This document shows, piece after piece, positions 17,910 through 27,359 of a DNA stretch of 64,000 bases. The notes under the pieces are model-generated. The model saw nothing but the letters and a program-made list of their open reading frames with translations. It ran no database searches and was not told where the DNA came from. The stretch spans positions 1 to 64,000 of the forward strand of contig NZ_WHVV01000008.1 of assembly GCF_009650995.1 (NCBI RefSeq). Reading direction: 5' to 3'. Position 1 is the first letter of the stretch; every line of letters starts with the position of its first letter. This DNA is from Sporosarcina cascadiensis (lineage in GTDB: Bacteria; Bacillota; Bacilli; Bacillales_A; Planococcaceae). A program made the translations under genes and the position numbers.

Positions 17910-17942
17910 TTAAAAGTCGATTCTACTATGTAGAATCGACTT
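17910..17942 (+). promoter_or_regulatory. 14-bp hairpin in the zosA leader
   Basis: AAAGTCGATTCTAC and its exact complement are separated by three bases. It lies about 60 nt upstream of the ATPase start and has no long T-run, so it may be an attenuator, an RNA stem or an operator. Confidence 0.6.
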
Positions 17943-17999
17943 TACTGCTTTAATTAGCCACTTGAAATTGAAATTCATTATCAATTAGGAGGAGTTCAA

Positions 18000-19904
18000 A
18001 TGACAATATACACAAGAGAGCAGCCAGAACAGAACATTGACTGGTCTTCCCGCTTAGAATTAATTGCAGCCATCCTGTCGGGTATTTTCATCTTGACTGC
18101 ATGGATTTTCAGCAAAAATGGTACAGAAACATTTTCTATTACGCTGTATATCGTTGCTTTTTTAATTGGCGGATATGCAAAAGCTAAAGAAGGAATTGAG
18201 GAAACCATAAAAAACAAAGAGCTGAATGTTGAGATGCTGATGATATTTGCGGCGATCGGTTCGGGAATTATCGGTTACTGGGCGGAAGGCGCCATACTGA
18301 TCTTTATTTTCGCAATCAGCGGTGCGCTGGAAACTTACACATTGAATAAAAGCCATAAAGAAATTTCTTCATTGATGGAAATGCAGCCCGAAGAAGCATG
18401 GCTGATTAAAGAAGACGGCAGCGAGGAAAAAGTCTCAACTTCTTCATTGGCGCCTGGAGCAGTACTGCTAGTGAAGCCGGGTGAACGGATTCCTGTTGAC
18501 GGCCAAGTCTTGAGCGGCATCACTTCGGTTGATATGTCGGCAATCAACGGCGAGTCGATACCTGTGACTAAGTCAGAAAACGATGAACTATTCGCAGGAA
18601 CAGTGAACTTGAACGGAGCCATCCGAATGACGATGACGAAGTCGAGTTCTGAAACATTGTTCCAAAAGATTATTGCTATGGTACAGAATGCGCAAAGTGA
18701 AAAATCTCCTTCGCAGCAGTTTATCGAACGTTTTGAAGGATCCTATGTAAAGATTGTACTGACTGCCGTCTTGATCATGATGTTCCTTCCCCACTTTGTG
18801 TTTGGCTGGGATTGGACTACGACGTTCTACCGTGCAATCGTACTGTTGGTAGTTGCCTCCCCCTGCGCGCTGATGGCTGCTATTATGCCCGCTACTCTTG
18901 CAGCTGTTTCCAACGGGGCAAGACGCGGCGTTCTATTTAAAGGCGGTGTGCATTTGGAACATTTGAGTTCACTGAACGCATTTGCTTTTGATAAAACAGG
19001 CACATTAACGACAGGCAAACCAATTGTGATGGATTTCATTGTCAGAGAAGGAACGGATCCAAATAAAGCACTTGCTTTATTCGCAGGTATTGAGTCTATG
19101 TCAAATCACCCGCTGGCAAAAGCAATTATCCTGTATGCTGATCAGCAGCAAATCACGCCAGAGCGGAATCTTCACATTGAAGATGTCCCTGGTTACGGAA
19201 TCAAAGCTGAAACAGATCACGGACTTATTCATATCGGGAATCCCAAATTTGTCGGTACTGACCTGGCGGAGAAATTTCAGGACGGCATTGCTGCGTCCCT
19301 GGCCAATGAAGGCAAAACAGTCATTTTCATGAAAGATAAAAATGGCATCGCCGCACTGGCCGCATTGAAAGATACACTGCGGAAAGAAGCCGTCTCTTCT
19401 ATAAAAGCGTTACAGGCTCTTGGCATACGCACTGTGATGCTGACAGGAGATAATGAAAAAACGGCCCTTGCGATTGCAGATGAAGTCGGTGTGGACTCTT
19501 ATGTGGCGGAATGCCTGCCACAAGAGAAGGTTATGCATCTTAAAAAATTATTGAACGAGTATAAAACAGTCGGCATGGTCGGCGACGGCATCAATGATGC
19601 ACCGGCTCTTGCTACCGCCACTTCAGGCATTGCGATGGGCGAGGGAACAGATGTCGCATTGGAAACTGCAGATGTGGTACTGATGCAGAACGACCTGAAC
19701 CGCCTGTCATATGCCATCAAGGTTTCCAGAAAAATGCAGCGCATCGTTAAACAGAATGTTTTCTTCTCGATTGCAGTCATAGCGATACTCATCATTTCGA
19801 ACTTCATGCAGGCGGTGGATTTACCGCTCGGTGTCATCGGTCACGAAGGCAGTACGATTCTCGTGATACTTAACGGGCTGAGAATGCTGAATAAAATCGA
19901 ATAG
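18000..19904 (+). CDS. zosA: Heavy-metal P1B-type ATPase, ZosA-like
   Basis: A 634-residue metal-transporting P-type ATPase. Visible are about six to eight membrane helices, the actuator motif NGES (residues 183-186, TGES in many relatives), the membrane motif SPCAL at 287-291, phosphorylation site DKTGT at 331-335, the P1B-specific HP at 370-371, and GDGIND near 525. There is no N-terminal metal-binding domain. SPCAL followed by IMPATLAA is like B. subtilis ZosA, a PerR-controlled zinc transporter, so zinc is the best guess. TTAGGAGGAG precedes the ATG. Confidence 0.85.
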   Translation: MTIYTREQPEQNIDWSSRLELIAAILSGIFILTAWIFSKNGTETFSITLYIVAFLIGGYAKAKEGIEETIKNKELNVEMLMIFAAIGSGIIGYWAEGAILIFIFAISGALETYTLNKSHKEISSLMEMQPEEAWLIKEDGSEEKVSTSSLAPGAVLLVKPGERIPVDGQVLSGITSVDMSAINGESIPVTKSENDELFAGTVNLNGAIRMTMTKSSSETLFQKIIAMVQNAQSEKSPSQQFIERFEGSYVKIVLTAVLIMMFLPHFVFGWDWTTTFYRAIVLLVVASPCALMAAIMPATLAAVSNGARRGVLFKGGVHLEHLSSLNAFAFDKTGTLTTGKPIVMDFIVREGTDPNKALALFAGIESMSNHPLAKAIILYADQQQITPERNLHIEDVPGYGIKAETDHGLIHIGNPKFVGTDLAEKFQDGIAASLANEGKTVIFMKDKNGIAALAALKDTLRKEAVSSIKALQALGIRTVMLTGDNEKTALAIADEVGVDSYVAECLPQEKVMHLKKLLNEYKTVGMVGDGINDAPALATATSGIAMGEGTDVALETADVVLMQNDLNRLSYAIKVSRKMQRIVKQNVFFSIAVIAILIISNFMQAVDLPLGVIGHEGSTILVILNGLRMLNKIE

Positions 19905-19946
19905 AAAAAAGGCAAGGGCAGAATGATTCTGCTCTTGCCTTTTTTC
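19905..19946. terminator. Bidirectional terminator zosA/brkB
   Basis: Stem AAAAAAGGCAAG plus GCAGAA and complement with T-runs on both strands between the convergent stops. Confidence 0.92.
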
Positions 19947-20892
19947 AAATTACAGTCTGCTGTTTCTTTTTATAACGTTCCTGCATGACTGAATTGATGA
20001 TTCCGCCAATCAGCAGGATGATGGCCGACAGATAAAGCCACATTATTAATACAATGATCCCCGCGATGCTGCCGTACGTATTCGTATAGCTTCCAAAGTT
20101 ACTAATATAGAAAGAGAAAGCCAGCGACGTAAGTATCCATCCAATCGTCGCGAAAATGGAACCCGGGATAATACTTTTATAACGCAGCTTAATATCCGGG
20201 ACGAGCCAGTACAGCAATGAAAATACAGCAAATATCATTACTGGCGGTATGATAAAACGGATATAAGTCCACACCGTCAAAAATGACTCTTCCAGTCCTA
20301 GGAACGAGAAGAAAAACTTACCGATCGGCTGGCCGAAAATCGGCAGAACCAACGCCACTATTACGGTAGCAATCAGCATAATCGTGAATCCGATTGACAG
20401 CCCCTTTGAAACAAAGAAGTTTCGGTCATCTTCTACTTCGTATGCATGATTTAAGCCTTTCGTGACAGCGCTCATCCCTTTAGATGCGGACCAGATCGTC
20501 GCAAGGATACCGACCGACAGCAAGCCGCCGCTGCGATTATCCAGCACTTCGGAAAGTGTTCCTTCGATCAGCGCAGCTGTGCTCTCCGGTGCGTACTCAC
20601 GGATGAACAGGAATATCTGGCTTTGATCCAGATTCAAATAAGGTAAAAGTGTGAAAAGAAAGATTAATAGAGGGAATAACGACAATAGGAAAAAGAACGC
20701 CAACTGCGAGCCTGTGGCTGATACATCCAATTCTTTTAAACGGATGATCAATTGTTTGATGAAGCCGCTCGTCGTTGCGGGATTAAAATCTTCTTCGTTT
20801 CCATCTTTGACATCTTTGATGAAATCCTTTACCTTTTCGGTTTTAGAAACTTCCTCAGAATCAGAAGAAGGGGCAGCTTTGTGATGATCCAC
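19945..20892 (-). CDS. YihY/BrkB family membrane protein
   Basis: A 315-residue integral membrane protein of the YihY/virulence factor BrkB family (formerly misnamed RNase BN). Six hydrophobic helices lie between about residues 60 and 300, after an acidic 45-residue cytosolic head. Function is unsettled. The GTG start is 8 nt after AGGGGGA; an ATG 6 nt upstream is in another frame. It follows a YtxH-like gene by 38 nt and probably shares its transcript. Confidence 0.85.
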   Translation of the reverse strand: MDHHKAAPSSDSEEVSKTEKVKDFIKDVKDGNEEDFNPATTSGFIKQLIIRLKELDVSATGSQLAFFFLLSLFPLLIFLFTLLPYLNLDQSQIFLFIREYAPESTAALIEGTLSEVLDNRSGGLLSVGILATIWSASKGMSAVTKGLNHAYEVEDDRNFFVSKGLSIGFTIMLIATVIVALVLPIFGQPIGKFFFSFLGLEESFLTVWTYIRFIIPPVMIFAVFSLLYWLVPDIKLRYKSIIPGSIFATIGWILTSLAFSFYISNFGSYTNTYGSIAGIIVLIMWLYLSAIILLIGGIINSVMQERYKKKQQTVI

Positions 20893-20930
20893 TTCATGCG
20901 TCCCCCTTTCGTTTATCGACTCAATATTTA

Positions 20931-21368
20931 TTATCTTTCCAGCGGTATTACGTTTTTTTTTTGAACCATCGGCGGCAATGAACCGTCCTCCTGGTCAGTA
21001 TCGGCAGAAGGTTGATTTGAATCCTCATCAATAATCTGCTGATATTCTGTCTTCGCTTCACTGAATGCGTCTTTTGTATCGGTAAACATTTCTTTCACCT
21101 GCGGAGTCAGAGTTTTGATTTCATCCACTTGTGACTTAATATAACCGACATCCCCCTTCACTTGCTCAACGAGAGTTTGAACTTTGTCTTTCTTTTCTTG
21201 AAGTTGATTTTTCACCAGATCAGGATTTTCTTTGTAATACATCAGTTTTTCATAAGAAACTCTTGCTGAAGTAGCGGTGGATTGTCTTGTTGCACGATCC
21301 AGCATACTGACAGCCGCGCCAAGTACCGCGCCTCCTAAAATAAATCTTCCTAACTTGCTAGAACCCAT
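20931..21368 (-). CDS. YtxH-like protein
   Basis: A 145-residue protein with a single hydrophobic N-terminal segment (GRFILGGAVLGAAVSML, residues 7-24) followed by a long charged helical or coiled-coil region and an acidic tail. This resembles YtxH-domain general-stress proteins. Function is unknown. GGAGGCG precedes the ATG and brkB follows in the same direction. Confidence 0.65.
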   Translation of the reverse strand: MGSSKLGRFILGGAVLGAAVSMLDRATRQSTATSARVSYEKLMYYKENPDLVKNQLQEKKDKVQTLVEQVKGDVGYIKSQVDEIKTLTPQVKEMFTDTKDAFSEAKTEYQQIIDEDSNQPSADTDQEDGSLPPMVQKKNVIPLER

Positions 21369-21581
21369 GAATTTCGCCTCCTTATCGCGTTTCCATCACT
21401 CTCATTATACCCACACTGCAAGTTGCCAAACAATGAAAGTGACACTTTTTCGAAAAAAAGCTTGACGCAGAGTTGTATTTTTCGGATTATTAAGACTAAC
21501 AGGAGAAGATTAGAATTCTCTCGAAGGAGCTGACCAGTGATAGTTGAGGAATAGATATAATTATGTATTGGAGGGGAAAAG

Positions 21582-22937
21582 ATGGAGAGATTAGAGAAAT
21601 TTTTAACTGCTGCATCAGATTTAATCTGGGGCCCCCCGCTGCTGATCTTATTAATCGGTACCGGAATATTTCTTACCATACGTTTAACAGTTATTCAATT
21701 GCGCTTATTACCTTACTCATTAAAGCAAGTATTCACAAGAAAACATGATAAAAAAGCAGATGGAGATATTTCGCAGTTCCAGGCTTTGATGACAGCAATG
21801 GCGGCTACCGTCGGTGTTGGAAATATTGTCGGGGTCGCTTCTGCCGTAGTTGCAGGCGGACCAGGCGCGATTTTCTGGATGTGGCTCGCCGGATTCTTCG
21901 GAATGGCGACTAAATACAGTGAAGCCATACTGGCGGTAAAATATCGCGTCAAGGATTCTAAAGGCTTAATGGCCGGCGGGCCGATGTATTATCTGGAACA
22001 CGGTCTAAAGCAAAAATGGCTTGGTGTGCTGTTTGCCATCTTTGGTGCACTGGCTGCATTCGGGATCGGTAACGGAACACAGTCAAAAGCTGTTGCGGAC
22101 GTGATGAAAAGTACTTTTGATGTTCCGCATTGGATTACAGGAGCAGTTCTGCTTGCATTCGGTGCTCTCGTCATTCTCGGCGGAATCAAATCGATCGGGC
22201 GTGTAACAGCGTTTTTCGTTCCGATTATGGCATTATTTTATTTCATTGCTGGCGCGATTGTTATGGTACTTAACATTGAACAGGTACCGGCTGCATTCGG
22301 ACTGATCTTCTCTGATGCATTCACGGGCCAGGCAGTAGCAGGCGGTGCAATCGGTGCGGTAATCCGCTTCGGAGTTGCGCGCGGTCTCTTCTCCAATGAA
22401 GCCGGACTCGGTTCTGCTCCTATTGCGGCAGCAGCTGCAAAAACGGATTATCCCGGACGCCAGGCTCTCGTGTCCATGACACAGGTTCTGTTTGATACAT
22501 TGATCATCTGTTCCATTACAGGCGTAACAATCGTTATGAGTAATCAGTGGCAGGACAAATCGATTGATGCAGGTGCACTGACTGCCGCGGCGTTCGGATC
22601 ATTCTTAGGCGGCATCGGACCGATACTCGTCTCAATCGGACTCGTTTTCTTTGCTACATCTACAATTTTAGGTTGGAGTTATTACGGTGAGAAGTGTTTC
22701 CAATACCTTGTACCAAACCGCATTGCCGTCATTATATACCGGGTAATCTTTGTCGCCTTTATTTATGTCGGGGCAACATCTTCACTCGACTTAGTATGGC
22801 TTCTGGCAGATGTACTGAACGGTCTGATGGCGATTCCAAACTTAATCGGGCTTCTTGGTTTATCCGGAGTAGTTGTGCTGGAAACCAGACGTTTCAAGAA
22901 GAAGATTGATGAAGAGCGGGAAGAAGCTAGAAAATAA
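21582..22937 (+). CDS. Alanine/glycine:sodium symporter (AgcS family)
   Basis: A 451-residue transporter with about ten to eleven membrane helices. Family blocks are clear: QFQALMTAMAATVGVGNIVG near residue 65, MWLAGFFGMATKYSEAILAV, GGPMYYLEHGL and RGLFSNEAGLGSAPIAAAAA. It would take up alanine or glycine with sodium. TTGGAGGGGAAAAG precedes the ATG. It is monocistronic or followed by the small DUF1128 gene 76 nt downstream. Confidence 0.93.
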   Translation: MERLEKFLTAASDLIWGPPLLILLIGTGIFLTIRLTVIQLRLLPYSLKQVFTRKHDKKADGDISQFQALMTAMAATVGVGNIVGVASAVVAGGPGAIFWMWLAGFFGMATKYSEAILAVKYRVKDSKGLMAGGPMYYLEHGLKQKWLGVLFAIFGALAAFGIGNGTQSKAVADVMKSTFDVPHWITGAVLLAFGALVILGGIKSIGRVTAFFVPIMALFYFIAGAIVMVLNIEQVPAAFGLIFSDAFTGQAVAGGAIGAVIRFGVARGLFSNEAGLGSAPIAAAAAKTDYPGRQALVSMTQVLFDTLIICSITGVTIVMSNQWQDKSIDAGALTAAAFGSFLGGIGPILVSIGLVFFATSTILGWSYYGEKCFQYLVPNRIAVIIYRVIFVAFIYVGATSSLDLVWLLADVLNGLMAIPNLIGLLGLSGVVVLETRRFKKKIDEEREEARK

Positions 22938-23013
22938 CGTTCCACAGTTCAGTTGACAGCTTACTGCTTTCATGAAATGATAGATTTGATTAGCACAGAA
23001 AGGCGGTTCCGTT

Positions 23014-23235
23014 ATGGATTTATCTACAAAATCACCTGAAAATATTGCTTACATGATTGATAAAATTAAAGATAAGCTTCGCATGGTAAACGTAGATGCG
23101 ATGAAATCTGATAATTTCAGTACAGAGCAATATGAAGATTTGCACTATATGTATGAAATGGTCATGAAACGTGATAATATCACACCAAATGAAATGCAGG
23201 CAATTGCTGCTGAACTAGGTGCGATGCGCAAATAA
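23014..23235 (+). CDS. UPF0435/DUF1128 protein (YfkK-like)
   Basis: A 73-residue helical protein matching UPF0435 (YfkK in B. subtilis): KIKDKLRMVNVDAM, YEDLHYMYEMVMKR and SPNEM-like TPNEMQAIAAELG. Function unknown. A ribosome site AAAGGCGG precedes the ATG. A terminator follows at once. Confidence 0.85.
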   Translation: MDLSTKSPENIAYMIDKIKDKLRMVNVDAMKSDNFSTEQYEDLHYMYEMVMKRDNITPNEMQAIAAELGAMRK

Positions 23236-23266
23236 AAAAGACTCCCTGATGGGAGTCTTTTTTTAT
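23234..23266. terminator. Bidirectional terminator DUF1128/motB
   Basis: Stem AAAAAAGACTCCC/GGGAGTCTTTTTT with a four-base loop between convergent genes. Confidence 0.92.
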
Positions 23267-24030
23267 TGAGGTTCAATACTCGTACCGTCTTCCATAACGA
23301 GCGGTTGAATAAGCACTTCAACTCTCCGGTTTTTACTGCGGTTTTCTACTGTATCGTTCGGTACAATCGGCTTAAACTCGCCATATCCTTTTGCGCTGAA
23401 AAGGTTGGGATCCACCTCATTGCTTTGAACGATGATTTCCAGGAAATTCACTGCACGCATGACACTTAGTTTCCAGTTTGAAGAGTATTCTGCATTATGA
23501 ATCGGAATATCGTCCGTATGCCCGGTAATAATAACCTGGCGCGGTCTGTCCAATGTCAGCAGCTGTGATATGTCATGAGCAAGACTTTTATACTCAGGAC
23601 TAATCCCCGCTTCGCCTGATTTAAACAGTACACTGTCACGGATTGTCAGCAACAGACCTTCGCTCGTAAGCTCGGTATCAAATTGATTTTCCAGCTCATT
23701 CACTGCGATATATTCTTCTAAATCGGCCTGCATTTCACCAAGTGACTGCTGATCTTCAAGATAGGAGGAGTTTTCATTCAGCTCCCCTACGGAGTCTTCA
23801 GGTACCGGGACATTTGTCGGGGCGGATTCGCTCATGATTCCGCTTCCGCTTTCGAATATCTCACTAAACACTGCCGACATCTGCTGAAATCGTCCTTCAT
23901 CCACAGAACTGCTGGCGAAAAGAACGATGAACAGCGCGAGCAGCAATGTTAACAAGTCAGCATATGGCAGCAGCCAGGATTCGTTGATATGTTCAATCTC
24001 ATGCTTCTTTTTCTTACGTTTCTTCGACAA
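23263..24030 (-). CDS. motB: Flagellar stator protein MotB
   Basis: Stator subunit that anchors MotA to peptidoglycan. It has a short basic head (KKRKKKK), one membrane helix with the proton-binding Asp in LLPYADLLTLLLALFIVLFASS, and a C-terminal OmpA-like domain (about residues 130-245; TGHTDDIPI, NWKLSVMRAVNF, NRRVEV). I place the start at the TTG at 24030, 9 nt after AAGGGGG, giving MSKKRKKKK as in Bacillus MotB (255 residues); it overlaps the motA end by 17 nt. The longer ATG reading lacks a ribosome site. Confidence 0.93.
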   Translation of the reverse strand: MSKKRKKKKHEIEHINESWLLPYADLLTLLLALFIVLFASSSVDEGRFQQMSAVFSEIFESGSGIMSESAPTNVPVPEDSVGELNENSSYLEDQQSLGEMQADLEEYIAVNELENQFDTELTSEGLLLTIRDSVLFKSGEAGISPEYKSLAHDISQLLTLDRPRQVIITGHTDDIPIHNAEYSSNWKLSVMRAVNFLEIIVQSNEVDPNLFSAKGYGEFKPIVPNDTVENRSKNRRVEVLIQPLVMEDGTSIEPQ

Positions 24031-24826
24031 CCTGACCAGCCCCCTTGCCATCGCCATCAGTAGCAAGCTTCTTACGGTCTTCCACCGATAAGTAAGATGC
24101 AAGCTTCTGCTCAATTACACGCGGTGCTTCCCCTTCCAGAACAGAAAGAATTCCTTCGATGACCATTGTCTTCTGGCGTACTTCTTCTTTAGATTTACGG
24201 ACCAGTTTATTGGAGAATGGGTGCCAGAGTACATACCCTGTAAAAATCCCCAATAAAGTTGCAACGAACGCGGCAGATATCGCATAGCCGAGCGCGTCGA
24301 TGTTATTCATATCACTTAATGCGGCAATCAGTCCGACAACCGCCCCCAGAACTCCGAGCGTCGGCGCATATGTACCTGCCTGCGAAAAGATCAATGCTCC
24401 GACTGAATGACGTTCCTGCATCGCTTCCACTTCTTCACTCAGAACATCACGAATATAATCTGCATTTTGACCGTCAATCGCAAGACCCAGACCACTTTTT
24501 AAAAACGGGTCTTCTATTTCATCAGTTTTCGCTTCTAATGCTAATAGACCTTCACGGCGTGCTACATCTGCCCATGAAGAGAATAACCGGATTAAATCTG
24601 CATCCGAAGTCAGTTTTTGCTGTGTGAAAATAATCTTGAAAAGTTTAGGCACACGCTTCAGTTCATTCATTGGAAAGGCAATAACTACTGCCGCTACCGT
24701 ACCGCCGATGATTATCAGAATAGCTGCCGGGTTTAAAAGCGCATCCGGTGTCACACCTTTAAGTGTCATCCCGACGAGAAGCGCCACTAAGCCCACTACT
24801 AACCCTACTACTGTGGATAAATCCAT
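24014..24826 (-). CDS. motA: Flagellar motor stator protein MotA
   Basis: A 270-residue stator protein with four membrane helices (about residues 3-22, 32-50, 150-172 and 183-205) and the cytosolic loop that contacts FliG. The family signature GTYAPTLGVLGAVVGLI is present. The conserved proline pair flanks helices 3 and 4. TTGGAGGC precedes the ATG; an upstream in-frame start has no support. A sigma-D promoter lies 35 bp upstream and motB is translationally coupled. Confidence 0.95.
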   Translation of the reverse strand: MDLSTVVGLVVGLVALLVGMTLKGVTPDALLNPAAILIIIGGTVAAVVIAFPMNELKRVPKLFKIIFTQQKLTSDADLIRLFSSWADVARREGLLALEAKTDEIEDPFLKSGLGLAIDGQNADYIRDVLSEEVEAMQERHSVGALIFSQAGTYAPTLGVLGAVVGLIAALSDMNNIDALGYAISAAFVATLLGIFTGYVLWHPFSNKLVRKSKEEVRQKTMVIEGILSVLEGEAPRVIEQKLASYLSVEDRKKLATDGDGKGAGQVVEET

Positions 24827-24860
24827 TATAAAAGCCTCCAAGTACTGCATTCTTCTTATT

Positions 24861-24887
24861 ATTTCGGTCATTTGCTGTAGTTCTTTA
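24861..24887 (-). promoter_or_regulatory. Sigma-D promoter of motAB
   Basis: On the minus strand TAAA (24884-24887), 15 bp, then ACCGAAAT (24861-24868), against consensus TAAA-N15-GCCGATAT. It fits the known sigma-D control of motAB. Confidence 0.75.
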
Positions 24888-25012
24888 GTAGAAATGTATG
24901 ACAAAAAGTGATAATTTTATGGCGTTTTGAAAGCCTGCTGTTGCTTTATGATTGCGAAGTCCAATCCGCCCTTGATATTATTGACTTATAGAAGTGAAAA
25001 GGAGATGTCATA

Positions 25013-26245
25013 ATGGAGCAATTTGATACACAGCTTTCCAACTACGCTGAACTGGCCGTTAAAGTAGGCGTCAACATTCAGCAGGATCAATATTTATTTA
25101 TAAGTGCTTCCACTGATACAACACAGCTTGTACGGTTAATCGTCAAAGAAGCTTACGAAGCAGGTGCACGTCAAGTGTTTGTCGACTGGGCTGATGATGT
25201 CGTCACGCGTCTTCGCTATGAAAAAGCTCCTGCAGATTCATTCGCGGAATTCCCTTCATGGAAGAAGATGGAACGTGAAGAGCTTGCCAAAAAAGGCGCT
25301 GCTTTTATGTCTATCGTCTCGCAGGACCCTGATTTGTTAAATGGCATTGAATCCAGCCGGATCCGTGATAATCAAAAAGCATCCAGTACAGCACTCAGTA
25401 AATTCAGACAGGCAATGCAGGCCGATAAATTCAGCTGGACAGTCATTGCCGCCGCATCACCGGCATGGGCTGCTAAAGTGTTCTCCGAAAAGCCGGCAGA
25501 AGAACAAGTTCCTGCTCTCTGGGAAGCCATCCTGCGGGCTGTAAGGGCAGATTTGCCGAACCCTGTTGATGCATGGCTGAAACATGATGAAAACCTTCAT
25601 AAAAAGGTAGATTATTTGAATGGTAAACATTATCACAAACTCCATTATACAGCTCCAGGTACAGATTTAACAATAGAATTACCGGAAAAGCATCTATGGT
25701 GCGGAGCTGGCAGCATCAATCAGGCGGGGCATGAATTTATGGCAAATATGCCGACAGAAGAAGTGTTTACAGCTCCATTGAAAAATGGTGTGAACGGGTA
25801 TGTTTCAAGTACAAAGCCGCTGAGCTATGCAGGCACAATCATCGATAAATTTACTATCACTTTTAAAGACGGCGCGATAACAGATATTTCTGCTGAACAT
25901 GGCGAGGAAATGCTGAAGCAGTTGATTGATACAGATGAAGGCGCTAAGTTTTTAGGTGAAGTGGCATTAGTGCCGCATGATTCTCCCATCTCAAACTCCA
26001 ATATTTTATTTTATAATACGCTGTTCGATGAAAATGCTTCTAACCATTTAGCGATCGGCAGTGCATATGCCTTCAATTTGGACGGCGGAAAAGAGATGGA
26101 TTCTGAGCAGCTTCAGAAAAACGGTTTGAACCAAAGTCTTACACATGTGGACTTCATGATTGGTTCAGAACACATGGATATTGATGGGATTTTGGCTGAC
26201 GGCAGCATTGAACCCTTATTCCGAATGGGAAATTGGGCTTTCTAA
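25013..26245 (+). CDS. ampS: M29 family aminopeptidase
   Basis: A 410-residue cytosolic metallo-aminopeptidase of the AmpS/PepS (M29, thermophilic aminopeptidase) family. The N-terminal domain begins with NYAELAVKVGVNIQ; the C-terminal metal-binding part shows NMPTEEVFTAP, GEVALVPHDSPI, FDENASNHLAIGSAY and HVDFMIGS. It trims N-terminal residues from peptides. AAAAGGAGATG precedes the ATG. Confidence 0.93.
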   Translation: MEQFDTQLSNYAELAVKVGVNIQQDQYLFISASTDTTQLVRLIVKEAYEAGARQVFVDWADDVVTRLRYEKAPADSFAEFPSWKKMEREELAKKGAAFMSIVSQDPDLLNGIESSRIRDNQKASSTALSKFRQAMQADKFSWTVIAAASPAWAAKVFSEKPAEEQVPALWEAILRAVRADLPNPVDAWLKHDENLHKKVDYLNGKHYHKLHYTAPGTDLTIELPEKHLWCGAGSINQAGHEFMANMPTEEVFTAPLKNGVNGYVSSTKPLSYAGTIIDKFTITFKDGAITDISAEHGEEMLKQLIDTDEGAKFLGEVALVPHDSPISNSNILFYNTLFDENASNHLAIGSAYAFNLDGGKEMDSEQLQKNGLNQSLTHVDFMIGSEHMDIDGILADGSIEPLFRMGNWAF

Positions 26246-26352
26246 AATCCGTCACATTTTATTCAAACTTTAGCTCAGCCTCTTAAAATCACGCCTGATT
26301 TCGTGTATAATAGGTAACAGAACATATCATAATTGAAATGAGGGACTCACAG

Positions 26353-26493
26353 ATGGCTTTAATGTTCACTACAGTTATCGGTTACACAGTAGTACTTGGA
26401 CTTGCGTCATGGTTTACCATGCATTTCTTAGCAAGTGCACTGGATTCATCTGACTCAGTAATCATTGATCCAAAACCTGAAGCAAGAAACTAA
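26353..26493 (+). CDS. Small single-pass membrane protein
   Basis: A 46-residue frame too short for most gene callers. ATG follows GAGGGA by 7 nt. Residues 4-28 form one membrane helix (VIGYTVVLGLASWFTMHFL), then a short polar tail ending in PKPEARN. A promoter-like TATAAT (about 26307) lies upstream. I do not recognise the family. Ribosome site and hydrophobic pattern make it a likely real gene. Confidence 0.55.
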   Translation: MALMFTTVIGYTVVLGLASWFTMHFLASALDSSDSVIIDPKPEARN

Positions 26494-26687
26494 TTTGCTT
26501 GATTCCGTCCCTGACGGATACAGTTTTACAGGAAAGAGTTGCCTACCTGGCGACTCTTTTCTTTTATAAATTTTTAAAATCATTGTCAGTAGACAGAACA
26601 TTTCGATGCTTCTTGCTGGAATACAGGACAGTAGCGGGTGTACTATTATATAGTATAAAAAAGATGAAGCTCCGGGAGGTTATTGAA

Positions 26688-27263
26688 ATGACATCGTTAT
26701 CTGAAATTATGAATTACAATCAAGCATTCGTGGAAGAGAAGAAATACGAAGAATTCGTCACTACCAAGTTTCCAAATAAGCGGATTGTCATCCTGACTTG
26801 CATGGACACCAGACTGATTGAACTTCTTCCTAAAGCTATGAACCTGAAAAATGGCGATGCTAAAATCATTAAGAGTGCCGGCGCTATTATTACGCATCCC
26901 TTCGGCGGCCTGATGCGAAGTGTTCTTGTAGCAGTTTACGAACTGCAGGCAGATGAAGTGTATGTAGTCGGTCACCATGACTGCGGTATGAGCTCGATCG
27001 ATACAGACCGTATTGTCGGCAGTATGGTCGACCGCGGCATTGACCCTGGTATGTTCAAGACACTTGAATATTCAGGCATCGATATGGAAGCGTGGCTGCA
27101 TGGTTTCAGCGATGTCACAGAGAGCGTGAAGAAGAGTGTAGACGCCATCAAGAATCATCCATTGATACCAGCAGACGTCAACGTCCACGGTCTTGTCATC
27201 GATCCTGAAAATGGCAGGCTGGATGTTATTGAAAATGGTTATGAGGCAGCTGAAAGAGTATAA
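26688..27263 (+). CDS. ytiB: Beta-class carbonic anhydrase-like protein YtiB
   Basis: A 191-residue beta-carbonic anhydrase. The zinc and active-site residues are C38, D40, R42 (TCMDTR) and H96/H97 with C99 (GHHDCGM). It would interconvert carbon dioxide and bicarbonate in the cytosol. The ATG at 26688 follows CGGGAGG; the longer upstream reading is spurious. The size and sequence match B. subtilis YtiB. Confidence 0.92.
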   Translation: MTSLSEIMNYNQAFVEEKKYEEFVTTKFPNKRIVILTCMDTRLIELLPKAMNLKNGDAKIIKSAGAIITHPFGGLMRSVLVAVYELQADEVYVVGHHDCGMSSIDTDRIVGSMVDRGIDPGMFKTLEYSGIDMEAWLHGFSDVTESVKKSVDAIKNHPLIPADVNVHGLVIDPENGRLDVIENGYEAAERV

Positions 27264-27284
27264 TTGCTGTCAACGGGCTGCCCA

Positions 27285-27320
27285 AAAGTCAGGTGTATGA
27301 CTTCTGGACAGCCCTTTTTT
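27285..27320 (+). terminator. Terminator after ytiB
   Basis: Stem GGGCTG/CAGCCC with inner AAGTCA/TGACTT, followed by six T. Confidence 0.9.
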
Positions 27321-27359
27321 ATTAGTAATTTACACTTCAATTGTCTTTTCAGAGTCTAC

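Noticed and set aside
17969..17983. Fur box TGAAATTCATTATCA just before zosA
   Set aside because: It matches 12 of 14 consensus positions but lies far downstream of the likely start of transcription in AT-rich DNA; chance is likely.
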